From Gammaproteobacteria bacterium (GTDB taxonomy: Bacteria; Pseudomonadota; Gammaproteobacteria; Steroidobacterales; GCA-2729495): DNA of 64,000 nucleotides. Positions 45,821 through 54,884 of the stretch are shown in pieces. Both the position numbers and the translations under genes were made by a program. The stretch is taken from positions 1 through 64,000 of the forward strand of contig JADZBS010000023.1 in NCBI GenBank assembly GCA_020851975.1. The letters are read 5' to 3'. Below the pieces are notes generated by a model. That model saw nothing but the letters and a program-made list of their open reading frames with translations. It was not told the DNA's origin and searched no databases. Each line of letters begins with the position of its first letter. Positions within the stretch are counted from its first letter, which is position 1.

Positions 45821-47059
45821 TTACCACTCGAGGCCGGGATCCACCAGCCGCCGGTAGGCGGCGGCGGCATAGCGGTCGGTCATGCCGGCGATGTAGTCAG
45901 CCACGGCCCGGGCCCGGCCACGCGCGCCCTGCTCGCGCTCCCAGGCCAACGCCCGCTCGGCATGCTCCCTGGGCATGGCACGCACGTCATTCATGTAGCA
46001 CTCGAACAGGCCCGCGAGCAGGGCCTGCGCACGCCGGTTGCGCGCCAGCACCCGCTCGTGGCGATACAGGTGCCGATTCAGGAAAACCTTCAGCTCGCGG
46101 TGCCCGGCGACCATCGCAGGACTCAGCGCAACCAGCGGACGGCCATGGGCCCGCACGGCCTCGATCGACACCGGTCGCAGCCGTGCGAGACGGCCGCGGG
46201 TGGCCTCGATGAGGTCGGTGATCACCTGATCCATCATGGCCCGTACGGTGGCGTGGACGAGGACGCGCCGGCTCATGGGCGAGCGCCTGCCGCGCAGGGA
46301 GCGGTGGTGCCGCTTGAACAGCCCCACCTCGACGAGTTCGTCGAGCGTGATGAGCCCCGCGCGCAAACCGTCATCGAGGTCATGGTGACTCCAGGCGATC
46401 TCGTCGGCGACGTTGGCGAGCTGCGCCTCGAGGCCTGGCTGGCGTCGCTTCAGGAAGCGCTCGCCGAGTTCGCCGAGAGCACGCGCATTGCGGCGCGAGC
46501 AGTGCTTGAGGATGCCCTCGCGCGTCTCGTAGGTGAGGTTCAGGCCGGGAAAGTCGGCATAGCGCTCCTCGAGCTCGTCGACGACCCGCAGCGACTGCAG
46601 GTTGTGCTCGAAGCCGCCCCAGGGTTTCATGCACCGGTCGAGCGCATCCTGGCCCGAGTGGCCGAATGGCGTGTGGCCGAGGTCGTGAGCGAGGCAGATC
46701 GCCTCGGTCAGGGTCTCGTGCAGGCCGAGTTGCGCCGCCACCGTGCGGGCGACCTGTGCGACCTCCAGCGAGTGCGTCAGCCGCGTACGGTAGAGGTCGC
46801 CCTCGTGGTTGATGAACACCTGCGTCTTGTAGACCAGCCGGCGAAAAGCGCTGGAGTGCAGGATGCGGTCACGGTCGCGCTGGAAAGCGCCACGGTAGGG
46901 ATGCACAGGTTCCGGGTAGCGCCGCCCGCGGCTCGTCGACTCGCTGGCAGCGTAGGCGGGTTGGGGGACAGTTGACTCAACTCCTGCAGGGAGTTGAGTC
47001 AACTGTCCCCGAATTCGAGGTAACTGTCCCCGAACCTGCCTACCCCGCGAGTTCGGCAC
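45821..47059 (-). CDS. dgt: dGTP triphosphohydrolase (deoxyguanosinetriphosphate triphosphohydrolase-like)
   Basis: 412 residues as drawn from the GTG at 47059, overlapping the aroB stop by 20 bp. The HD-domain ligands are in RLTHSLEVAQVAR and AICLAHDLGHTPFGHSGQ, with a downstream DEIAWSHHDLDD. It hydrolyses dNTPs to nucleoside and tripolyphosphate. The conserved family sequence begins only near residue 35 (PAYAASESTSRGRR). The preceding residues are encoded by the GGGGACAGTT palindrome. A TTG at 47002 inside the palindrome is an alternative start. Confidence 0.9.
   Translation of the reverse strand: MPNSRGRQVRGQLPRIRGQLTQLPAGVESTVPQPAYAASESTSRGRRYPEPVHPYRGAFQRDRDRILHSSAFRRLVYKTQVFINHEGDLYRTRLTHSLEVAQVARTVAAQLGLHETLTEAICLAHDLGHTPFGHSGQDALDRCMKPWGGFEHNLQSLRVVDELEERYADFPGLNLTYETREGILKHCSRRNARALGELGERFLKRRQPGLEAQLANVADEIAWSHHDLDDGLRAGLITLDELVEVGLFKRHHRSLRGRRSPMSRRVLVHATVRAMMDQVITDLIEATRGRLARLRPVSIEAVRAHGRPLVALSPAMVAGHRELKVFLNRHLYRHERVLARNRRAQALLAGLFECYMNDVRAMPREHAERALAWEREQGARGRARAVADYIAGMTDRYAAAAYRRLVDPGLEW
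46964..47034. repeat. GGGGACAGTT palindrome, copy 2 (5' of dgt) plus a half-copy
   Basis: Two perfect 21-bp arms (46964-46984 and 46990-47010, beginning GGGGACAGTTGACTCAAC) flank a 5-bp loop. A further AACTGTCCCCGAA (47022-47034) directly repeats 47001-47013. The block fills the gap between the aroB stop and the conserved part of dgt, and lies in the dgt reading frame. Confidence 0.85.
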
Positions 47060-48128
47060 GCAGGAAGCCTTGCAACTCGCCGGCCGGGAACTCGGCCGTG
47101 ACCACCGCGTGCCCGATGGTGCGCGGCAGGACCAGCCGGATGTGGCCGCCGAGCACCTTCTTGTCGATGGCCATGGCGGCGAGAAAGGCGTCCAGGGCGA
47201 TGCGCGGCGCCTTCACGGGCAGGCGCAAGGCCTGCAACAACGCGCCGACGCGTGCCACTTCCGCCGGCGCGAACCAGCCGAGCCGCTGCGAGAAACGTGC
47301 GGCCATCGCCATGCCGGCTCCCACGGCTTCGCCGTGCAGCATCGTTCCATAACCGGCACAGACCTCGATCGCGTGACCGAAGGTATGGCCGAGGTTGAGC
47401 AGTGCACGACGGCCGTGCTCGCGCTCGTCACCGGCGACGACCTCGGCCTTGATCTCGCAGGCGCGGCGGATGACCTGATTGAGCGCACCGGCATCGCGCG
47501 CCAGCAATGCTGCTGCGTGCCCCTCGAACCAGTCGAAGAAATGCGCGTCGGCGATGATGGCGCACTTCAGTGCCTCGGCAAGGCCGGCGGAGAGTTCGCG
47601 GTCGGGCAGCGTCTGCAGCGTCTCGGAGTCGCTGAGCACGCAGAGCGGCTGGTGGAAGGCGCCCACCAGGTTCTTGCCGCCGGGGTGATTGATGCCCGTC
47701 TTGCCGCCCACCGCCGAGTCCACCTGCGCAAGGAGCGTGGTCGGCACCTGCACGAAGTCGATGCCGCGCTGATAGATGGCCGCGGCAAAGCCGGCCATGT
47801 CGCCCACCACACCGCCGCCGAGCGCGAGCACGACCCCGTCGCGGCCGAGCCGGTGCTGGACCAGCGCATCGAGGATGAGCGCGGTGGTGGCGAGCGTCTT
47901 GTGCTCTTCCCCGTCGGGCAGCTCGATCGAGCTGACGCGGCCCTTCGTGATCATGCCCCGCAGGCGGCCGAGGTAGAGCGGCCCCACCGTGGTGTTGGTA
48001 ACGATGAGTGCGTCGCGCCCACGCAGGTGCGGGTCGAGCAGCCCTGCCCGGCCGAGGAGTCCGCTGCCAATGAGGATCGGGTAGCTGCGCGCGCCGAGAT
48101 CGACGGTGATCGTCATCATGGGCGGCAT
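47040..48128 (-). CDS. aroB: 3-dehydroquinate synthase
   Basis: 362 residues. The NAD-binding GGGVVGDMAGFAAAIYQRG, the VPTTLLAQVDSAVGGKTGIN signature and metal ligands in LNLGHTFGHAIE are intact. It is the second step of the shikimate pathway. It follows aroK with a 35-bp gap. The start may be any of Met1, Met4 or Met5 (48128, 48119, 48116). Its stop abuts the GGGGACAGTT palindrome block. Confidence 0.96.
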   Translation of the reverse strand: MPPMMTITVDLGARSYPILIGSGLLGRAGLLDPHLRGRDALIVTNTTVGPLYLGRLRGMITKGRVSSIELPDGEEHKTLATTALILDALVQHRLGRDGVVLALGGGVVGDMAGFAAAIYQRGIDFVQVPTTLLAQVDSAVGGKTGINHPGGKNLVGAFHQPLCVLSDSETLQTLPDRELSAGLAEALKCAIIADAHFFDWFEGHAAALLARDAGALNQVIRRACEIKAEVVAGDEREHGRRALLNLGHTFGHAIEVCAGYGTMLHGEAVGAGMAMAARFSQRLGWFAPAEVARVGALLQALRLPVKAPRIALDAFLAAMAIDKKVLGGHIRLVLPRTIGHAVVTAEFPAGELQGFLRAELAG

Positions 48129-48163
48129 GGTACCGCAGCGCCGCCGGGCGCGGTCGCCCGGGC

Positions 48164-48700
48164 TCAGTCGCCGGTTGCCTGGGACAGCTCCGCGAGGCGC
48201 CGACGAATCTCGCGTGTCACGGCCGTGACACGGCGCCCGTCGGTTTCCACGACCACGTCGGCGATTTCGCGGTACTGCGGGTCGCGGATCGCCATGAGAC
48301 TTTCCAGGATCTCGCGTGGGTCACCACCCTTGAGCATCGGGCGCTCACGGCCACTGCGGGTACGCTTGAGCTGCTGATCCACCGTGGCGTGCAGGTAGAC
48401 CACGCGGCCGCGCTCACCGAGGTGCTCCCGGTTGGCGGGATCCTGCACCGCACCACCACCCGTGGCCAGCACCACCCGCGGCAGCCGGGTCAGCTCCTCG
48501 ATCGCCAGCCGCTCGCGCGTCCGGAAGCCGTGCTCGCCCTCGCGTTCGAAGATGTAGGGGATGTCGACCCCGGTACGCTCCTCGATGTAGTCGTCGCTGT
48601 CGACGAACTCCATCTGCAGCTCCTCGGCAAGCTTGCGGCCCACGGCGGACTTGCCCGCTCCCATCGGACCGACGAGGAAAATGCTGTCCTTGCCTTGCAT
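48164..48700 (-). CDS. aroK: shikimate kinase
   Basis: 178 residues. P-loop GPMGAGKSAVGR, the shikimate-binding DSDDYIEERTG and TGGGAV segments, and the lid RERPML are present. It phosphorylates shikimate. The ATG at 48700 gives the standard N-terminus. An upstream in-frame start at 48742 would add 14 unlike residues. It is the first gene of aroK-aroB-dgt, separated from the pil operon by an Ig-domain lipoprotein gene. Confidence 0.95.
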   Translation of the reverse strand: MQGKDSIFLVGPMGAGKSAVGRKLAEELQMEFVDSDDYIEERTGVDIPYIFEREGEHGFRTRERLAIEELTRLPRVVLATGGGAVQDPANREHLGERGRVVYLHATVDQQLKRTRSGRERPMLKGGDPREILESLMAIRDPQYREIADVVVETDGRRVTAVTREIRRRLAELSQATGD

Positions 48701-48760
48701 GGGGCGAATTGTAGCGCGGCTGCCCGCAACGGCCGGCGCCAATGCGGGTGGCAGATAGCA

Positions 48761-48786
48761 AGGAGCCGGCCCGAGGGCCGGCTCCT
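48761..48786 (-). terminator. GC-rich hairpin after the Ig-domain lipoprotein gene
   Basis: AGGAGCCGGCCC (48761-48772) pairs perfectly with GGGCCGGCTCCT (48775-48786). It lies 22 bp downstream of the lipoprotein stop and 60 bp before the aroK start. The T-run is poor (TTGCTAT), so termination would be partial or need Rho. Confidence 0.55.
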
Positions 48787-48807
48787 GAAGCTCGAAACGG
48801 CTGCCGC

Positions 48808-50772
48808 TCAGAGTGGGTTGCGACAGCTATTCGCCTGGCCAAACGGACTGAACTGCCCGGACGGGGCGGAGTTCTGGTCGTTGAGGTCGTCCGCCAGCGC
48901 CTCGAGCGTGAACTCCTGGGCCGATGAGAACTCGCTGCCGAAAACGCTGAGTTGCGCTGCGAGCCGCACGTCCACCCAGACGTTGTCGCTGCGAGTGTAG
49001 ACCACGCAGACCCGTGCGAAGCCACCGCTATCCGTGGTGACCTCGGTGTTCTGGCTCCGGCCAGTGAGGTAGCTGATCTGGCCGCATGCATTCGCCGGCG
49101 CATTGGCCGGGATGCCGACCACCGTGGCGCGATTGCCCGCGTCCATGACGTCATTGCCGTTGCCGAAGCCGGTCCCCGCGACTGGATCATCCTCGGCCAC
49201 AGACAGGAAGCCGTCCAGGTCCACGTCCTCGTCCCGACAACCGGTGCCATCCGGCAGCACGCCGTCGGTCTCCGAATAGACCGGTACCCAGTCGAGATCG
49301 GACCCACCCGCGTCCACCTGGAGCACCATGCTGCCCTTGTGGTAGCGCACCGACCGCATGCTCACCTGCACGTCGGTGTTACCCACCGGGTTGCCCACGC
49401 TGTCGGTGACGATGATCGCCCACTCCTTCGAGTAGAGCGACGGTACGGGCGTGAAAATCTCGTCGCCGGTGCCGATGTTCACGTCGACCTCGCGCTGGGC
49501 GACGGTCAGCAGCACGGTGTCTTCGACCGGCTGGCCGCCGCCCGTGAGGTCGCCGGAGACGACGGCGCGGATACTGACGCCGTTGTTGGCGCTCGGCACG
49601 CTGCCGCCGGTGTAGACGGACTGGGCGCGACCCTGGCTGTCCGTGACGTCCGAGCCGACGGACAGCGAACCACCGGTGGTGTCCGTCAGGATGAACTGCA
49701 CGACCTTGTTCTTGACCAGGTTGCCGTTGATGTCCCGGACGATGGCCGTGAGCTGGCTCTGCTCGCCCGTGGCGACGGTGAATGGCGAGGCCTGCAGCGT
49801 CAGCGACTCGGCGTCGTTCGCCACGAACTCCACCGTCACCGAGGTCGTCGTCCCCTGGTCGTTGGTGGCCGAGATCGTGGCGGGGCCGGCGGTCGTCGAA
49901 CTGATCGTGACCGTTGCCGTACCTGCCCCAGCCGTGGTCGCAGTGGAGGAAGAGAGCGTACCGCGGGTGCTGGAGAAGGTGATCAACTCGCCGTTTTGCG
50001 GCGCACCGCCGATGCTCCACGATGCCGTCACGCTCTGGACGGCACCGAGCGTGATTTCGGCAGCGTTCGCCGGCGCTGTCAGGGTGAAGGCATCGCTCGA
50101 CACCGCCAGCGGGGCGGTTGCCGTCAGGCCGAGCCCCTGTGCCGAGATAGTGTCGTTGCCGGAAGCGGAAGCCGTCACGTTGAACTGCGCCTGACCGGTG
50201 ACGCCGGTGGTGAGACTGGCTGCCGACAGGGTATTGCCGTTGGCCGAGGTCACGTTGAGCGTTCGGCCCGAGATGCCGACGCCGCTTGAATCGCGCAGGA
50301 CAGCCGTGAACGTACCGGAATCGCCGAGAGCCAGCGAAGTTGGCCCGGTCAGCGTCAGCGTGCTGCCGACGACGTTGACGACCACCTGGCCGCTGATGGC
50401 CCCGACCGATGCGGTGACGGTGATGGCCCGATTGGTGGGATCCGTGCCGTTGGACAGGGTGGCCAGCGCCTGGCCGGTCGCGTCCGTGGTCGGTTGCGTG
50501 ACGGTGACCGAACCAGAACTGGTGGTGAACGTCACCGGCGTGTCCGTCACCACGGCGTTGCCGCTGTCACGTACCAACGCCGTCAGCGTGACCGTCGTCG
50601 CACCCGTGACGTCGGAGTTCAGTTGCGGGGAGCTGGCGATGACCTGCACCGAGGCGGCACCCGTCTGGCCGCCACCACCGCCATCCGGATCGAGGATCGT
50701 GCCACCCCCGCCGCCGCAAGCCGCCAGCGCCAGTGCTGCCGCCGTTACCAGTAGAAAGCGCGTTGTCTTCAT
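48808..50772 (-). CDS. Ig-like (Big_1/invasin-type) domain lipoprotein
   Basis: 654 residues. The lipoprotein signal ends at LAAC (Cys19), followed by a Gly-rich linker. About five Ig-like repeats span residues 38-430, with recurring patterns such as DSGNAVVTDTPVTFTTSSG, DSSGVGISGRTLNV and DINGNLVKNKVVQFILTDTT. Residues 430-654 include an Asp-rich DVDLDGFLSVAEDD loop that resembles a calcium site, and several Cys. It starts 41 bp after pilQ on the same strand. No exact homologue is recognised; a surface or pilus-associated role is inferred from context. Confidence 0.82.
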   Translation of the reverse strand: MKTTRFLLVTAAALALAACGGGGGTILDPDGGGGGQTGAASVQVIASSPQLNSDVTGATTVTLTALVRDSGNAVVTDTPVTFTTSSGSVTVTQPTTDATGQALATLSNGTDPTNRAITVTASVGAISGQVVVNVVGSTLTLTGPTSLALGDSGTFTAVLRDSSGVGISGRTLNVTSANGNTLSAASLTTGVTGQAQFNVTASASGNDTISAQGLGLTATAPLAVSSDAFTLTAPANAAEITLGAVQSVTASWSIGGAPQNGELITFSSTRGTLSSSTATTAGAGTATVTISSTTAGPATISATNDQGTTTSVTVEFVANDAESLTLQASPFTVATGEQSQLTAIVRDINGNLVKNKVVQFILTDTTGGSLSVGSDVTDSQGRAQSVYTGGSVPSANNGVSIRAVVSGDLTGGGQPVEDTVLLTVAQREVDVNIGTGDEIFTPVPSLYSKEWAIIVTDSVGNPVGNTDVQVSMRSVRYHKGSMVLQVDAGGSDLDWVPVYSETDGVLPDGTGCRDEDVDLDGFLSVAEDDPVAGTGFGNGNDVMDAGNRATVVGIPANAPANACGQISYLTGRSQNTEVTTDSGGFARVCVVYTRSDNVWVDVRLAAQLSVFGSEFSSAQEFTLEALADDLNDQNSAPSGQFSPFGQANSCRNPL

Positions 50773-50813
50773 GACTTCTGGATCCTTCTGCGATGCCCCC
50801 GCAGGACACCGGC

Positions 50814-53030
50814 TCAGTAAATGCTCGAGCCTTCTTTGAGTATTTTCGGCGTGACGAAGATCAGCAGCTCCGACTTGTTGGAGGTCCGGGTGGTGGAGCG
50901 GAACAGGTATCCAATGCCCGGGATGTCGCCGAGGAAGGGCACCTTGCGGTAGTCCTCGCCCTGCTCGGTCTCGTAGATGCCACCGAGCACCACGGTCTGG
51001 CCGTTGTTGACCAGTACCTGGGTCTCGACGGAACGCGTGTCGATGCTCGGCACCTGGCCGCCGCGCTCGTTGGTGATGACCTGGCCGACGCTGTCCTTGG
51101 TGACCAGCAGGTCCATGACGATGCGATCGTCCGGCGTGATCTGCGGTGTCACGGTCAGGGACAACACCGCCTCCTTGAACTGCGTGGTGGTGGCGCCGCT
51201 GCTCGATGCCTCCTGGTACGGAATCTCCACGCCCTGGCGGATCGAGGCCTCCTTCTGGTTGGCCGTGATCACGCGCGGGGAGGAAATCACCTCGCCACGA
51301 CCCTCGGCCTGCAGGGCGGAGAGTTCGAGGTCGACGAGGAAGTCGTCGTCGAGCAGCGCCACCGCCAGCCGGCCGGCCGGATTCGCCACGGGCAGGTTGA
51401 CGTTGAAGCGGTCGGCCAGGTCCGGCAGGTCCACCGGGAACGGGCTGCCGTTGCTGTTGATGTTGTCGACGGCCGAGTCGACGATGTCGCCGGTGCCGCT
51501 GGCGCTGCCGGTGGTCGCGATCAGGCCGTCGCTGTGGTCGCTCACCGCGGTCACGCCCCAGCGCACGCCCAGGTCGCGCGTGAAGTCGTCGCGCACCACG
51601 ACGATCCGCGATTCGATCAGGACCTGCCGCACCGGGATGTCGAGCGTGGTGACCAGCCGGCGGATGTCACTGATGCGATCGACCGTATCCTGCACCAGCA
51701 GCGTGTTGGTGCGCTCGTCGAGCGCCACCGAGCCGCGGCCGGAAAGCAGCGAGTTCTGGTTCTTGCCCTTGATGAGTTCGGCGAGATCCTCGGCCTTGGC
51801 GTAGTTGACCTGCAGGAATTCGGAGACGAGCGGCTCGAGCTCCTGGATCTCCTTGCGCGATTCGAGGTCGGCCTTCTCGCGCGCGGCGATCTCGTCGGAC
51901 GGCGCGATGATCATGACATTGCCGTTCTGGCGCTTGTCGAGGCCCTTGGTGGCCAGCACGATGTCGAGCGCCTGGTCCCATGGCACGCTCTGCAGGCGCA
52001 GCGTGACGTTGCCCTGCACGGTGTCGGCGACCACGATGTTGCGGCCGCTGACATCGGCGAGAAGCTGCAATACCGCGCGCGTCTCGATGTCCTGGAAGTT
52101 GAGCGTGAGCCGCTCGCCGGTGTACTGCTTGTCCGGGCTGAAGAGGGTCGCCTTCTGTTCCACGGCCTGCTTGACGACAGGCTGGACCTCCACCGTGAAG
52201 ACCTGGTCGGACTGGTAGGCGAGTTCCTCGAACGCCCCGTGGGTACCGATGACGATGCGGGCATTGGCGCCGACCCGCATCACGTCGATGCTGTCGACGG
52301 GGGTGGCGAAATCGGTCACGTCGAGCCGCTTCATCAGGGCTTCGGGCAGCTGGGTGCCGCTGAAGCTGAGCACCACCTGGTTGCCTTCCTTGCGCACGTC
52401 GACCGGAGTGCCGACATCGGAGAGACTGACGACGACCCGGCCGCCGCCGCGCTCGCCGCGGCGGAAGTCGACGTTCTGGATGCTGCGCCCGGCGGGCGCC
52501 GCCGCCGGCGTGCTGGCCGCCGCCTTCGACTCGCCGGCCGGCGCCGCGGCGAAGGTGGTGCCCGTGGAAGCCGATCCTGGGCTGCCGAGGGTGACGAAGA
52601 CGCTATTGCCCGCCACGCGCGTTTCGTAGGGAACCATGGTGTCGAGGTTCAGGACCACGCGCGTGCGCCCGCCGGACTCGGCAGCAAGCACCGTGGCCAG
52701 TGCGCCGACGCCGACATCCTTGCGGCGCGCATCGAGCGCGATGGTCGTGTTGGGCAGGTCGAGCGCGATTCGCGCTGGGTTGTCGATGGTGAAGGCGAGC
52801 GGCTCGGGCGCGGTGCCCGAGAGCTTCAGCTCCAGTTCGACCTTGTTGCCGGGCAGGGTCTGCACCTGCACGTCCTGCAGTTGCAGAGCCGGGGCCTGGG
52901 CGCCGGCGCTGCCTGCCGCGAGCGTTGCGAGGACGGCGGCAACCGACGCCAGCGTGCGCCGTAGCCATCCGCCGGCCCCACCCGCGCCTGCGGTTGCCGG
53001 GAAACAATCTGCTGGCCTAGCCATGCTCAT
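50814..53030 (-). CDS. pilQ: type IV pilus secretin PilQ
   Basis: 738 residues. An N-terminal hydrophobic signal precedes two AMIN domains (about 50-310, peptidoglycan binding). Then come the secretin STN/N0 and N1 domains (LNFQDIETRAVLQLLADVSG and following) and the C-terminal secretin core with VPFLGDIPGIGYLFRS near the end. It forms the outer-membrane pore for the pilus. It is the last gene of pilMNOPQ. The start at 53030 or the Met three codons in are both possible. Confidence 0.95.
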   Translation of the reverse strand: MSMARPADCFPATAGAGGAGGWLRRTLASVAAVLATLAAGSAGAQAPALQLQDVQVQTLPGNKVELELKLSGTAPEPLAFTIDNPARIALDLPNTTIALDARRKDVGVGALATVLAAESGGRTRVVLNLDTMVPYETRVAGNSVFVTLGSPGSASTGTTFAAAPAGESKAAASTPAAAPAGRSIQNVDFRRGERGGGRVVVSLSDVGTPVDVRKEGNQVVLSFSGTQLPEALMKRLDVTDFATPVDSIDVMRVGANARIVIGTHGAFEELAYQSDQVFTVEVQPVVKQAVEQKATLFSPDKQYTGERLTLNFQDIETRAVLQLLADVSGRNIVVADTVQGNVTLRLQSVPWDQALDIVLATKGLDKRQNGNVMIIAPSDEIAAREKADLESRKEIQELEPLVSEFLQVNYAKAEDLAELIKGKNQNSLLSGRGSVALDERTNTLLVQDTVDRISDIRRLVTTLDIPVRQVLIESRIVVVRDDFTRDLGVRWGVTAVSDHSDGLIATTGSASGTGDIVDSAVDNINSNGSPFPVDLPDLADRFNVNLPVANPAGRLAVALLDDDFLVDLELSALQAEGRGEVISSPRVITANQKEASIRQGVEIPYQEASSSGATTTQFKEAVLSLTVTPQITPDDRIVMDLLVTKDSVGQVITNERGGQVPSIDTRSVETQVLVNNGQTVVLGGIYETEQGEDYRKVPFLGDIPGIGYLFRSTTRTSNKSELLIFVTPKILKEGSSIY

Positions 53031-53065
53031 CGTCGCTTACTCCCACGCTCTCCCCCGGGGGGGCG

Positions 53066-53584
53066 TCAGTCGGAGAGGCCAATGGCCGCCGACCTCTTGT
53101 AGAAACCACCGATGCCATCGGGCACCAATTCATCGACCTGGACCTCGCCATCGCTGACGGCGACCACGCGCCCGTCGTTCTGGCCGACGTAGTTGCCCGG
53201 CACCACGCGGTGCACCAGGCCATCCTGGGTCTGCAACAACGCGTAGCGGTTGTTGTCCCGTTGCAGCGTGCCAACCATCTTCAGGGTGTCGAGCGGGAAC
53301 TGCTCGAGGTATTCCTTCGGACGGTTCGCCTCGGGGCGCGGACCGGCGGCCGCGCGGCCCTTCGGCGAGTCCGGCATGAACGGCGAGCGCAACGCCTGCG
53401 CTTCGTAGTTGAAGGTCTCGTAGGGCTTGATCTGCGGCAGCGGCTCGATGCGGCCGCCCGGGCGGGCCTTGACCTGGTCGATGTACTCGGCCAGGTCGTC
53501 GTTGCTGCCGCCGCAGCCGGCAATCGCCAGCACCAGCGCCAGAGCGGCGCCGCGCGTCAGCCATCGGGAAGTGCTCGACATCAT
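53066..53584 (-). CDS. pilP: type IV pilus assembly lipoprotein PilP
   Basis: 172 residues. Lipobox LAIAGC is near residue 24. The mature part contains the conserved YEAQALRSPF segment and the C-terminal beta domain VGTLQRDNNRYALLQTQDGLVH and VQVDELVPDG (each under 25 residues apart). It links the inner-membrane PilMNO platform to the PilQ secretin. The start is ATG ATG at 53584/53581. It lies 7 bp after pilO and 35 bp before pilQ. Confidence 0.93.
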   Translation of the reverse strand: MMSSTSRWLTRGAALALVLAIAGCGGSNDDLAEYIDQVKARPGGRIEPLPQIKPYETFNYEAQALRSPFMPDSPKGRAAAGPRPEANRPKEYLEQFPLDTLKMVGTLQRDNNRYALLQTQDGLVHRVVPGNYVGQNDGRVVAVSDGEVQVDELVPDGIGGFYKRSAAIGLSD

Positions 53585-53591
53585 GGCCTCG

Positions 53592-54305
53592 CTATGTCTT
53601 GCGCGCCGCAGGGCGCTTGGCGTTGCCCTTCGCCGCCGCGCCCGACGGCTTCTTGACCGCGCGTGCACGGCCCTTGACCGGTGCTTCCTCGGCTTCCGGC
53701 CCTGCCTCGCCCTCTTCGAGATAGCGATAGGTCTTCGCCGTCACGTTGAGCAGCAGGTCGTCGGGCTGGGCGTCCTTGACGGCCGGTGCGATCGAGATGT
53801 CGTGCAACGTCACGATGCGGGGCAGGGCGGCGATGTCACTCACGAAGCGCCCGAACTCGTGGTAGGAGCCGCGCAGGCGGATCTTGATCGGCTTCTCGGC
53901 GTAGAAATCCTTGCGCACTTCGTCGGTAGGCTGGAACAGCTCTTCCTGCAGGCCTGCACCGAGACCGGTCTGCGAGATGTCGACCAGCAGGTTCGGAATC
54001 TCCGTCTTGCCGGGAAGCTGGCGCAGCATCGTGCCGAAGGAGCGCTCGATCTCGGCCAGCTGCGCCTTGTAGGCGGTGAAGTTGGCCGCCTTGCGCTGTT
54101 TCTCCTCGAAGGAAGCACGCAGCTCCTGCTCCTCCTTCTCGGCCTTTTCCAGTCGCGGCATCTGGTTCTGGTAGACCAGCAGGTAGAAGCCGAGGCCGGT
54201 GGCGATCACGAAGAACAGCCCGACGAAGAACGCGTGGAAGACCCACGGCCAGCGCCCGATGTCGTTGAAATCGAGCTGGCGCAGCTGCTGGAGGAAGTCG
54301 TTCAC
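53592..54305 (-). CDS. pilO: type IV pilus assembly protein PilO
   Basis: 237 residues. A single transmembrane helix (about 20-45) follows the short cytoplasmic start MNDFLQQLRQLDFNDIGRWP. A coiled-coil (50-95) and a ferredoxin-like periplasmic domain follow, with the family segment LRGSYHEFGRFVSDIAALPR. A basic Lys/Ala-rich tail of about 35 residues is added at the C-terminus. It heterodimerises with PilN. It overlaps pilN by 4 bp. Confidence 0.94.
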   Translation of the reverse strand: MNDFLQQLRQLDFNDIGRWPWVFHAFFVGLFFVIATGLGFYLLVYQNQMPRLEKAEKEEQELRASFEEKQRKAANFTAYKAQLAEIERSFGTMLRQLPGKTEIPNLLVDISQTGLGAGLQEELFQPTDEVRKDFYAEKPIKIRLRGSYHEFGRFVSDIAALPRIVTLHDISIAPAVKDAQPDDLLLNVTAKTYRYLEEGEAGPEAEEAPVKGRARAVKKPSGAAAKGNAKRPAARKT

Positions 54306-54883
54306 TGGTCTTCCTCCTCAGTGCCTGCCGAGGCCTGCTTGGCGATCACGGTGAACTCGCTCGCCCGCGGCGCGGCGGCGTCGGTCTTGCCCGTGGCTGG
54401 CTTGACCTCGACCACCTCGAGATCGGGCTCCTTGAGCCAGCCGGACTTGTCGATGTTGCGCATGAGGGCGGACACGCGGGTGTTGGATTCCGCTGCACCG
54501 CGCAGCTCGATGTTTGCGCCCTTCTGATCCACGGCCACGAGGTTGACCCCATCGGGCAGGGTGCGGACCAGCTGGTCGAACACGTGCACGATCTCCGGCC
54601 GGCTGCGCTGCAGCCGCTGGATGATCTCCATGCGGGCGAGCAGGCTCTCCTTCTTCGCCTCGAGGTCGATGATCTCCTTGATGCGCACGTCGAGCGCCTG
54701 GATCTCGGCCTGCAGCATGCCGTTGCGGGAGCCCTGGTTGTCGATGATCGCTCCCATGACCAGATTGGCCAGCAGCACCACGATGCCCGCAGCGCCCACC
54801 GCGCCACCCAGTCCCACGAAGAACTGGTTGCGACGCCGCTTGCGCAGCTCGGCACGCCACGGGAGCAGGTTTATGCGAGGCAT
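54302..54883 (-). CDS. pilN: type IV pilus assembly protein PilN
   Basis: 193 residues beginning MPRINLLPWRAELRKRRRNQ, whose INLLPWR motif is the PilM-binding peptide. One transmembrane helix (about 22-44), a coiled coil and a periplasmic ferredoxin-like fold follow. It joins PilM to PilO. It starts one base after the pilM stop and overlaps pilO. Confidence 0.95.
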   Translation of the reverse strand: MPRINLLPWRAELRKRRRNQFFVGLGGAVGAAGIVVLLANLVMGAIIDNQGSRNGMLQAEIQALDVRIKEIIDLEAKKESLLARMEIIQRLQRSRPEIVHVFDQLVRTLPDGVNLVAVDQKGANIELRGAAESNTRVSALMRNIDKSGWLKEPDLEVVEVKPATGKTDAAAPRASEFTVIAKQASAGTEEEDQ

Positions 54884-54884
54884 G

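Noticed and set aside
45740..47034. dgt as cargo of a transposon bounded by the two palindromes
   Set aside because: Each palindrome is a complete inverted repeat by itself, target duplications are not visible, and dgt looks native in composition.
50793..52964. Long plus-strand frame opposite pilQ
   Set aside because: Shadow of the secretin gene; no start context and no domain.
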